Made by a program: the position numbers and the translations under genes. Positions 1 through 4,634 of a DNA stretch of 5,097 bases are shown in pieces. The notes beneath the pieces are model-generated. The model ran no database searches and was not told the DNA's origin. It saw only the letters and a list, made by a program, of their open reading frames with translations. The stretch is from Bacillota bacterium. Lineage in GTDB: Bacteria > Bacillota > Tb-RUG-66. The stretch spans positions 1-5,097 of the forward strand of contig JAEEYS010000152.1 in NCBI GenBank assembly GCA_016288255.1. The letters run 5' to 3'. How positions within the stretch are numbered: position 1 is the first letter of the stretch; each line of letters begins with the position of its first letter.

Positions 1-20
1 ACCAATTTGATATAGTCCAT
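1..20 (-). CDS. rplS: 50S ribosomal protein L19, first codons only (partial)
   Basis: Only the start codon and five further complete codons are visible (MDYIKL, then a partial Val codon); the gene runs off the left edge. The identification rests on three things: the peptide fits the N-terminus of L19 proteins (M-x-x-I-x-x-[IV]-E type), rplS is the gene that normally follows trmD in Firmicutes and in E. coli, and a strong SD (AAGGAGGG, 28-35) sits 7 nt before the ATG. L19 lies at the 30S-50S interface. The ATG begins one nucleotide after the trmD stop codon, and the SD is made of the last sense codons of trmD, so translation is probably coupled. With so few codons the call depends mainly on context. 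Confidence 0.8.
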
Positions 21-21
21 C

Positions 22-753
22 TTATTTCCCTCCTTCCGACAGGATTTCCTCTAAAATTCGTAATTCTTCTTCTGAATAATTTCTGTTTTGCAATAAATCT
101 TTCCTTACGGAAAGCGTTTTTTTTAAAGATTCTTTGAGCCGCCAAAGTCTGATTTTTTCATGATCGCCGTTTAAAAGCACTTCCGGCACGACAAGTCCTT
201 TAAATTCTCTTGGTCTGGTATATTGCGGATATTCCAAAAGACCGTTTTCAAAAGACTCTTCCACATCTGAAAAATCACTTATGGCACCCGGTAAAAGCCG
301 TATGACTGCATCCATGATAACCATGGCGGGAATTTCTCCTCCCGTCAGCACATAGTCACCAATGGAAACCTCTTCATCCACCGCAAGTTCTTTTACTCTT
401 TCATCCACGCCTTCATAATGCCCGCAGAGAAAGATAAGGCCTGCTTCCTGTGCCAGTTCTCTGGCCATCTTTTGGGTGAAAGGTTTTCCTTTTGGGCTCA
501 TAAGAAGCACCGGGCCTTTGTTTTCTTTTTTGAGGTCCTCTACCGCATCATAGATCGGTTCGACTTTAAGCACCATGCCGGCGCCGCCCCCAAAGGGATA
601 ATCGTCTACCTTTTTATGCTTATCCAAAGAATAATCTCTGAAATTGACAAAGTTCAAATCTACTATTCCTTTGTCCACAGCACGCTTTATGATGCTGTCC
701 TCAAAAGGTCCGGAAAACATTTCTGGAAAAAGCGTTAATACATCTATTCTCAT
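22..753 (-). CDS. trmD: tRNA (guanine(37)-N1)-methyltransferase TrmD
   Basis: SPOUT-family, AdoMet-dependent enzyme that makes m1G37 in tRNAs with G36-G37, which prevents +1 frameshifting. The 243-residue product is the usual family length. It starts MRIDVLTLFPEMF and has the knot and cofactor-loop motifs in order: YPFGGGAGM (52-60), MSPKGKPFTQ (85-94), LCGHYEGVDERV (109-120) and SIGDYVLTGGE (130-140), then the tRNA-binding linker and C-terminal domain with GLLEYPQYTRP (171-181). The ATG at 753 is preferred because GAGGG (761-765) lies 7 nt upstream and the protein then begins as the family does. An in-frame ATG at 804 would add 17 residues overlapping rimM. Arg152 matches the catalytic Arg154 of the E. 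coli enzyme, but the position of catalytic Asp169 holds Glu166 here. The gene lies 14 nt after rimM and 1 nt before rplS. Confidence 0.97.
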   Translation of the reverse strand: MRIDVLTLFPEMFSGPFEDSIIKRAVDKGIVDLNFVNFRDYSLDKHKKVDDYPFGGGAGMVLKVEPIYDAVEDLKKENKGPVLLMSPKGKPFTQKMARELAQEAGLIFLCGHYEGVDERVKELAVDEEVSIGDYVLTGGEIPAMVIMDAVIRLLPGAISDFSDVEESFENGLLEYPQYTRPREFKGLVVPEVLLNGDHEKIRLWRLKESLKKTLSVRKDLLQNRNYSEEELRILEEILSEGGK

Positions 754-767
754 AAAAGGTCCCTCAT

Positions 768-1274
768 TTAGATCAATCCTTCGATCGGATCGATCAAAAT
801 ACATTTTTCTTCTATATCTACCTTTTTTACGAATTGTGCTACAGCAGGGATCAAAGCTTCTTTGTCCTTGTCTTTTACCACATAAATGTCATTGGCTGCA
901 GTTTGCAACACGTCTGTCACTTTTCCCACATACTGTCCTTCAAGTGTTCTCACGTCACAGCCGATCAAATCAAAAATAAAGTACTGGTCTTCCTCCAATG
1001 GAATGGCGTCTTTTCTGTCAATGAGCACATAATCATTTTTATATTTTTCCGCTTCATTGATGTCATCGATCCCTTTCAGTTTTAAAAAGACCATATTTTT
1101 ATGGATTGAAACTGCTTGAATCTCAAAATTCAAAAAAGAATCTTTATGATTTATCCACAAGGTTTCCAAATCATAAAACCGAGCCGGATCATCTGTTAAA
1201 GGATAAATTTTGATTTCTCCTTTGATGCCTCTGGTATTGACGATCTGTCCTACTTGGATCCTATCTTTATCCAT
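768..1274 (-). CDS. rimM: 16S rRNA processing / 30S maturation factor RimM
   Basis: RimM binds pre-30S subunits near S19 and the 3' domain of 16S rRNA and helps late assembly of the small subunit. The 168-residue protein has the family's two barrels: an N-terminal RimM domain (about 5-88) with VGQIVNTRGIKGEIKI (8-23) and LTDDPARF (26-33), and a C-terminal PRC barrel (about 95-168) beginning at QYFIFDLIGCDV and holding LIPAV (141-145) and the closing DPIEGLI (162-168). The ATG is preceded by AGGGG at 1281-1285, 6 nt upstream. It follows the khpA stop by 12 nt and precedes trmD by 14 nt. The ylqD gene found between khpA/ylqC and rimM in B. subtilis is missing. The pairing with rpsP and trmD is the classical arrangement, shared with E. 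coli. Confidence 0.96.
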   Translation of the reverse strand: MDKDRIQVGQIVNTRGIKGEIKIYPLTDDPARFYDLETLWINHKDSFLNFEIQAVSIHKNMVFLKLKGIDDINEAEKYKNDYVLIDRKDAIPLEEDQYFIFDLIGCDVRTLEGQYVGKVTDVLQTAANDIYVVKDKDKEALIPAVAQFVKKVDIEEKCILIDPIEGLI

Positions 1275-1286
1275 AACATACCCCTA

Positions 1287-1517
1287 TTATTGAATGATTT
1301 CCACAACGACTCTTTTATTTTCTTTGGCTGCTGCTGCTTTTACTACTGTTCTGATTGCTTTTGCAATCCTGCCTTGTTTTCCGATCACCTTACCCATATC
1401 ATCCGGAGCCACTTTCAATTCCAATATGATCGATTTTTCGCCTTCTACTTGACCGACTTCTACTTCATCCGGATAATCAACTAAGGATTTTGCTAAAAAT
1501 TCTAATAATTCCTGCAT
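1287..1517 (-). CDS. khpA: KH-domain RNA-binding protein KhpA (YlqC family)
   Basis: Small 76-residue protein consisting of one type II KH domain. The nucleic-acid-binding GxxG loop is visible as GKQG (46-49) within MGKVIGKQGRIAKAI (41-55), followed by the helix AIRTVVKAAAA and a final strand RVVVEII. In pneumococcus the family member KhpA pairs with KhpB (EloR/Jag), binds many RNAs and affects cell elongation; that role is inferred here from family membership only. The ATG at 1517 is chosen over the in-frame ATG at 1541 because TAGGAGG lies 6 nt upstream of it, and MQELLEFLAKSLVDYPDEV is the normal family start. The SD contains the rpsP stop codon (UAG), so translation is likely coupled to S16. 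Confidence 0.95.
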   Translation of the reverse strand: MQELLEFLAKSLVDYPDEVEVGQVEGEKSIILELKVAPDDMGKVIGKQGRIAKAIRTVVKAAAAKENKRVVVEIIQ

Positions 1518-1523
1518 TTTCTT

Positions 1524-1530
1524 CCTCCTA
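1524..1530 (-). promoter_or_regulatory. khpA ribosome binding site containing the rpsP stop codon
   Basis: TAGGAGG, 6 nt before the khpA ATG. Its first three bases are the in-frame UAG stop codon of rpsP. This site decides the khpA start and suggests that ribosomes finishing rpsP re-initiate on khpA. Confidence 0.85.
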
Positions 1531-1806
1531 TTCGGCCTCACATGTATCTGCTGTTTCTTTATTACATTTTGCAGATACGCCTTCTTTTTTCAGAATATTT
1601 TTTACTGTATCAGAAGGCTGTGCACCTTGACCTAACCAATACACGGTTCTTTCTTTATCGATCTTGATCTCTTTGGATAACGGATTGTAATACCCTAATT
1701 CTTCAATAAATCTGCCATCTCTCGGATATCTGGAATCTGCTACTACAAATCTGTAAAACGGTCTTTTCTTTGCGCCCATTCTTTTTAATCTGATTCTAAC
1801 TGCCAT
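1528..1806 (-). CDS. rpsP: 30S ribosomal protein S16
   Basis: Small-subunit ribosomal protein that binds 16S rRNA early in 30S assembly. The 92-residue product starts [19 protein letters not shown], the hallmark N-terminus of S16, and continues with [22 protein letters not shown] (22-43) and a later helix containing [16 protein letters not shown]. The length fits S16 plus a short tail. The acidic tail contains two cysteines ([12 protein letters not shown]) and is probably not structural. The ATG is preceded by a near-perfect SD (AAGGAGGTG, 1812-1820). The gene stands 65 nt after ffh, the widest gap in this transcription unit, so extra regulation or processing could act here. It overlaps the SD of khpA at its stop codon. 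Confidence 0.98.
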   Translation of the reverse strand: MAVRIRLKRMGAKKRPFYRFVVADSRYPRDGRFIEELGYYNPLSKEIKIDKERTVYWLGQGAQPSDTVKNILKKEGVSAKCNKETADTCEAE

Positions 1807-1871
1807 CTTTACACCTCCTTCGGTCTATTTTTATTTTAATTTTTTATTTATAAACATTTCACCTTTCTATG
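1807..1871 (-). other. ffh-rpsP intergenic spacer, very AT-rich
   Basis: 65-nt non-coding gap holding the rpsP SD (AAGGAGGTG, 1812-1820) and, at its upstream end, one arm of a hairpin that surrounds the ffh stop codon. Between them is an A/T-rich stretch (about 1828-1854) with almost no G or C. Hexamers resembling -10 boxes (TATAAA, TAAAAT) occur, but I find no acceptable -35 box at 16-18 nt, so I do not call a promoter. There is no U-tract terminator in the direction of transcription. Confidence 0.6.
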
Positions 1872-1883
1872 TTACATGAAAGG
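1862..1883 (-). other. Hairpin enclosing the ffh stop codon
   Basis: On the transcribed strand, CCTTTCAT and AT-A-GAAAGG form an 8-bp stem with one bulged A and a 5-nt loop GTAAC. The ffh stop codon UAA lies in the loop and the last Met codon spans stem and loop. There is no run of U after the stem, so it is not a typical terminator. It may be an RNA processing or 3'-end protection element, or chance. Confidence 0.4.
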
Positions 1884-3206
1884 AAACTTGAATTTCTTAC
1901 CCTTTTTCCTGCTTTGTCCGTTAAAGGTCTTTAGCATTTTTTGTGTCTGATCGAACTGTTTCAGCACCTTATTGACCTGCTGGATGCTGGTACCGCTCCC
2001 GTCTGCGATCCGTTTTCTTCTGCTGGCATTAATGATTGCGGGTTTTTCTCTTTCTTCCATGGTCATGGACTGGATAACGGCCTGCACTTTTACCAGCTCT
2101 TTTTCATCTACCTTCATGCCCTTTAACTGTTTTGCATTGATGCCTGGCATCATGCCGATCATTTCGTCCAGATCTCCCATATCTTTGAACTGAGAAAGCT
2201 GACTCAAGAAATCATTTAGTGTAAAAGCATTTTTTCTTAATTTTTCTTCCAGCTTCTTCGCGTTTTCGATATCAAAATTCTTCTGCGCTTTTTCTACCAG
2301 GGTCACGATATCGCCCATGCCTAAGATCCGGCTGGCCAGCCGATCCGGATGGAAAGGTTCGATATCGTTCAATTTTTCTCCGTGGCAGCTGAACTTCACG
2401 GGACACTCTGCCACCGCTTTGACCGACAATGCGGCACCCCCGCGGGTATCCCCGTCCAATTTGGTCAAAATAACACCGGAAATATCCAGCTTATCATTGA
2501 ATTCTTTGGCAACATTCACGGCATCCTGCCCTGTCATCGAATCCACCACCAACAAAATATCGTTGGGGTCGATGACTTCTTTTAACGCCACCAGTTCTTC
2601 CATGAGTTCTTCATCGATATGGAGCCGCCCCGCGGTATCAAAGATCACCACATCGTGATTTTTTGACCTGGCATACTGCATGGCTTCTTTTCCTATGGTG
2701 GGAACAGACGCTCCTTCCAAAGAAAATACCGGAACATTCAATTGCTCTCCCAGCACTTTCAATTGTTTGATGGCCGCAGGCCGATAGATATCCGCCGCAA
2801 CCAAAAGGGGATTTTTATTGCTCTCTTTTCTTAAATGATTCGCCAGCTTTCCTGCCGTTGTGGTTTTCCCTGCGCCCTGCAGCCCGCAAAGCATGATCAC
2901 CGTAGGCGGTTTACTTGCGAAAGAAAGCTTGGAAACGTTGCCTCCCATCAATTCCGTCAATTCATCATGAACGATCTTGACGACCAGCTGCCCCGGCGTG
3001 ATGCTTTTCATCACATCCTGTCCCAGCGCTTTTTCTTTTACGTCCGCAATGAATTTTTTTACGACTTTGAAGTTTACATCCGCTTCCAACAAGGCCATTT
3101 TGACTTCCCGCATGGCCATATCGATATCTTTTTCTGTGAGTTTTCCTTTTCCTTTCAGTTTGTCAAACGCAGACTGAAGCTTTTCCGATAACCCTTCGAA
3201 CAACAA
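1872..3206 (-). CDS. ffh: Signal recognition particle GTPase Ffh (SRP54)
   Basis: Protein subunit of the bacterial SRP; it binds signal peptides and 4.5S/6S RNA and docks with FtsY through paired GTPase domains. Residue numbers here count from the upstream GTG. The N domain (about 6-100) includes the ALLEADVN motif (41-48). The G domain has P-loop GLQGAGKTT (111-119), DIYRPAAIKQL (142-152), DTAGR (193-197), TKLDGDTRGG (251-260) and GEKLNDIEPFHPDRLASRILGMGD (279-302). The methionine-containing M domain (from about 305) includes the RNA-binding SRRKRIADGSGTS segment (398-410). The G5 loop reads FSCHGEK where FxGxGEK is usual. Start: a GTG at 3215 has no SD, whereas GAGGTG (3213-3218) sits 6 nt before the TTG at 3206, giving MLFEGLSEKLQ, which matches the family; 444 residues result. 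GTG at 3215 (447 residues) or TTG at 3203 remain possible. It lies directly after ylxM. Confidence 0.97.
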   Translation of the reverse strand: MLFEGLSEKLQSAFDKLKGKGKLTEKDIDMAMREVKMALLEADVNFKVVKKFIADVKEKALGQDVMKSITPGQLVVKIVHDELTELMGGNVSKLSFASKPPTVIMLCGLQGAGKTTTAGKLANHLRKESNKNPLLVAADIYRPAAIKQLKVLGEQLNVPVFSLEGASVPTIGKEAMQYARSKNHDVVIFDTAGRLHIDEELMEELVALKEVIDPNDILLVVDSMTGQDAVNVAKEFNDKLDISGVILTKLDGDTRGGAALSVKAVAECPVKFSCHGEKLNDIEPFHPDRLASRILGMGDIVTLVEKAQKNFDIENAKKLEEKLRKNAFTLNDFLSQLSQFKDMGDLDEMIGMMPGINAKQLKGMKVDEKELVKVQAVIQSMTMEEREKPAIINASRRKRIADGSGTSIQQVNKVLKQFDQTQKMLKTFNGQSRKKGKKFKFPFM

Positions 3207-3212
3207 CTTTCT

Positions 3213-3218
3213 CACCTC
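3213..3218 (-). promoter_or_regulatory. ffh ribosome binding site, overlapping the ylxM stop
   Basis: GAGGTG overlaps the last two bases of the ylxM TGA stop codon and includes the upstream GTG triplet that could be mistaken for the ffh start. It is 6 nt from the TTG at 3206. This spacing argues that GTG is part of the SD and TTG is the real start. Confidence 0.65.
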
Positions 3219-3552
3219 ACAGTTTTAAAATAAGATCCAACAACCCTTCGATCGTCTCTTTTTTTTCTATGGCGATATCTGTCTGTTCTATCTCGTTTTT
3301 TAATTGTGTCACCGTTTTATTCTTTTCTTCCTGCTTTTGGAGAAGATGCAGCTTTTCTTCCATTTCCGTCAAGAGATGCTCTGACCTTTTGATGTTGTCA
3401 TATACACCTTGTCTGGACACATTCTGATCCTCCGCGATCTCTCCGAGCGACAGATCGTCTATATAATACAGCTCAAATATCTCTCTTTGCTTTTCTGTTA
3501 GAAACTCACCATAGAAGTCATAAAGACTATTCATTTCAAAGGTTTTTTTCAT
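3217..3552 (-). CDS. ylxM: YlxM-family HTH protein associated with SRP genes
   Basis: Small 111-residue protein of the YlxM/p13 family (UPF0122), nearly always encoded beside ffh in Firmicutes. It starts MKKTFEMNSLYDFYGEFLT and has a sigma-70 region 4-like helix-turn-helix with LYYIDDLSLGEIAEDQNVSRQGVYDNIKR between about 28 and 56. A charged, probably coiled-coil C-terminus (about 57-103) follows. Despite the HTH, work in Streptococcus mutans tied YlxM to SRP function rather than transcription; the role here is inferred from that. Tandem ATG codons at 3555 and 3552 are both possible: AAAGGG (3560-3565) is 4 nt from the first and 7 nt from the second, so I favour 3552. An open frame continues upstream to a TTG at 3636, but that codon is part of the -35 box. 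It is the first gene of its transcription unit. Confidence 0.92.
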   Translation of the reverse strand: MKKTFEMNSLYDFYGEFLTEKQREIFELYYIDDLSLGEIAEDQNVSRQGVYDNIKRSEHLLTEMEEKLHLLQKQEEKNKTVTQLKNEIEQTDIAIEKKETIEGLLDLILKL

Positions 3553-3577
3553 CATAAATCCCTTTATCAAAAAAGTG

Positions 3578-3601
3578 GTGTAAAGGATTTCTCCTTGACA
3601 C
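3578..3601 (-). other. 5'-terminal mRNA hairpin of the ylxM-ffh unit
   Basis: Starting at the predicted transcription start, GTGT-C-AAGGA, loop GAAA, TCCTT-T-ACAC forms 9 base pairs with one C-U mismatch, capped by a GNRA-type tetraloop. The ascending arm and first loop base contain AAGGAG, an SD-like word with no start codon at a usable distance. 5'-terminal stems and SD-like sequences are known mRNA stabilisers in Firmicutes; that role here is inferred. Confidence 0.5.
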
Positions 3602-3607
3602 TCATTT

Positions 3608-3636
3608 ATCATACAAAATTTTTCTTCCTTTGTCAA
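3608..3636 (-). promoter_or_regulatory. Housekeeping sigma-A promoter for ylxM-ffh-rpsP-khpA-rimM-trmD-rplS
   Basis: TTGACA (3631-3636), a 17-bp spacer and TATGAT (3608-3613): a perfect -35 box, ideal spacing and one mismatch in the -10 box. The predicted start of transcription is at about 3601-3602, giving a leader of roughly 46-50 nt before the ylxM ATG. It lies just downstream of the ftsY terminator, so it opens a separate transcription unit. Confidence 0.85.
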
Positions 3637-3652
3637 GCTTTTTACCTTGACA
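3631..3652 (-). promoter_or_regulatory. Operator-like dyad over the -35 box
   Basis: TGTCAAG, 8 nt, CTTGACA: a perfect 7-bp inverted repeat whose right arm includes the whole -35 hexamer. TGTCAAGG occurs again in direct orientation at 3593-3600, across the predicted transcription start. The position suits a repressor site, but I recognise no known regulator consensus, and a -35 box contributes six of the bases by itself. Confidence 0.35.
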
Positions 3653-3666
3653 GATTATAAAAAAAT

Positions 3667-3703
3667 AAAAAACTCCTTTTTTTGAAAAAAAGGAGTTTTT
3701 TTT
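3667..3703 (-). terminator. Rho-independent terminator of the smc-ftsY unit (likely bidirectional)
   Basis: Twelve bases after the ftsY stop, an A-run, CTCC and T7 pair with A7, GGAG and a T-run across a tiny loop; on the minus strand the 3' arm ends in TTTTTT followed by A and seven more Ts (into about 3660). The stem is mostly A-T, with only CTCC/GGAG providing G-C pairs. The plus strand also has eight Ts after GGAG (3696-3703), so it could terminate in both directions. Confidence 0.88.
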
Positions 3704-3715
3704 GCCTTTCTTTTT

Positions 3716-4618
3716 TTACAAAATCGCGTCTACAAAATGATCCGGATCGAATCGGGCAATATCCTCGATCTTTTCGCCGATCCCGATATATTTGACCGGC
3801 ACATCGAATTCGGAGCAAAGCGAGATTAAAATGCCTCCCTTTGCTGTGCCGTCCATTTTGGTCATAATGAGCCCTGTCAAATGGGTCGCTTCCGAAAAGA
3901 CTTTGGTCTGAGAGACCGCATTTTGTCCGGTAGTAGCGTCCAGCACCAAAAAGACTTCTTTTTTGCTGTCCGGCAGTTCGGAGGAGATGATCTTCCATAA
4001 CTTGGAAAGCTCGTTCATCAAATTCTTTTTGTTGTGCAAACGACCTGCCGTATCACAGATCAAAACATCTATATCTCTGGCTTTTGCCGCTTGGATCGCA
4101 TCATAGATCACTGCGCCGGGGTCCGCTCCGTCCTGGTGTTTGATGATGGGCACGTCCACTCTTTCCGCCCAGATCGTCAGCTGATCGATAGCAGCCGCCC
4201 GAAAAGTATCCGCCGCTGCCAGCATGACCTTTTTCCCTTCCGATTTGAACAGATTGGCCAGTTTGCCGATAGTCGTTGTTTTTCCGACCCCGTTGACCCC
4301 CACGATCAAATATACGGTCAAGCCCTTTTCTTCCTCTTCTTCCTCTTCTATTTTGATCCTTGCTTTGATCTTTTCTTTCAAAAGTGTCTGGATCTCCATA
4401 GGATCTTCTATTTTATTTAATTTACACTCATCTCTCAATTCGTCGATCAGCTCCATGGTCATTTCCACACCCATATCGGAAACGATCAAGATCTCTTCCA
4501 ATTCTTCAAAGAATTCTTCGTCCACTGTTCTGAAATTCATAAAAAGATGATCTAATTTGCTTTTAAATTCGTTTCTGGTCTTACTGAGCTGTTCTTTTAG
4601 TTTGTCAAAAAAAGCCAT
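3716..4618 (-). CDS. ftsY: Signal recognition particle receptor FtsY
   Basis: Membrane-associated SRP GTPase that receives Ffh-ribosome complexes at the translocon. The 300-residue protein begins with a short amphipathic helix (MAFFDKLKEQLSKTR), typical of FtsY without the long acidic A domain. The N domain runs to about 88. A run of seven glutamates (91-97) joins it to the G domain, which has P-loop GVNGVGKTT (107-115), DTFRAAAIDQL (137-147), DTAGR (189-193), DATTGQ (227-232), TKMDGTAKGG (253-262) and closing loop GIGEKIEDIARFDP (279-292). The ATG at 4618 has TAGGAGG 9 nt upstream, and the start fits the family. The smc stop codon is inside that SD, so translation is likely coupled to smc. 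The gene ends a transcription unit: a strong terminator follows at once. Confidence 0.98.
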   Translation of the reverse strand: MAFFDKLKEQLSKTRNEFKSKLDHLFMNFRTVDEEFFEELEEILIVSDMGVEMTMELIDELRDECKLNKIEDPMEIQTLLKEKIKARIKIEEEEEEEKGLTVYLIVGVNGVGKTTTIGKLANLFKSEGKKVMLAAADTFRAAAIDQLTIWAERVDVPIIKHQDGADPGAVIYDAIQAAKARDIDVLICDTAGRLHNKKNLMNELSKLWKIISSELPDSKKEVFLVLDATTGQNAVSQTKVFSEATHLTGLIMTKMDGTAKGGILISLCSEFDVPVKYIGIGEKIEDIARFDPDHFVDAIL

Positions 4619-4627
4619 GTCGGTTTT

Positions 4628-4634
4628 CCTCCTA
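4628..4634 (-). promoter_or_regulatory. ftsY ribosome binding site containing the smc stop codon
   Basis: TAGGAGG with the smc UAG stop as its first three bases, 9 nt before the ftsY ATG. The same seven-base arrangement is found at the rpsP-khpA junction. Confidence 0.8.

Noticed and set aside
754..804. N-terminal extension of trmD from the ATG at 804
   Set aside because: It overlaps rimM, has no SD, and the added residues are not found in TrmD. The ATG at 753 has an SD and the family start.
1831..1857. Eight-codon open frame (MFINKKLK) in the ffh-rpsP gap, preceded by AAAGG
   Set aside because: The spacer is nearly all A/T, where short Lys-rich frames arise by chance; SD spacing is poor and nothing suggests a leader peptide.
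3553..3636. Longer ylxM starting at the TTG at 3636 or at internal ATGs before 3555
   Set aside because: The TTG is part of the -35 box and the extra codons cover the promoter and the leader hairpin, so they are not transcribed as a usable start. The family N-terminus matches the ATG pair at 3552/3555.
3595..3652. Plus-strand TTGACA hexamers (3595-3600 and 3647-3652) as divergent promoters
   Set aside because: Neither has a -10-like hexamer at 16-18 nt on the plus strand, and there is no plus-strand gene to express.
3642..3998. 118-codon open frame on the minus strand overlapping the 3' end of ftsY
   Set aside because: It lies out of frame inside a clear FtsY coding region and runs through the terminator; its product has no recognisable motif.
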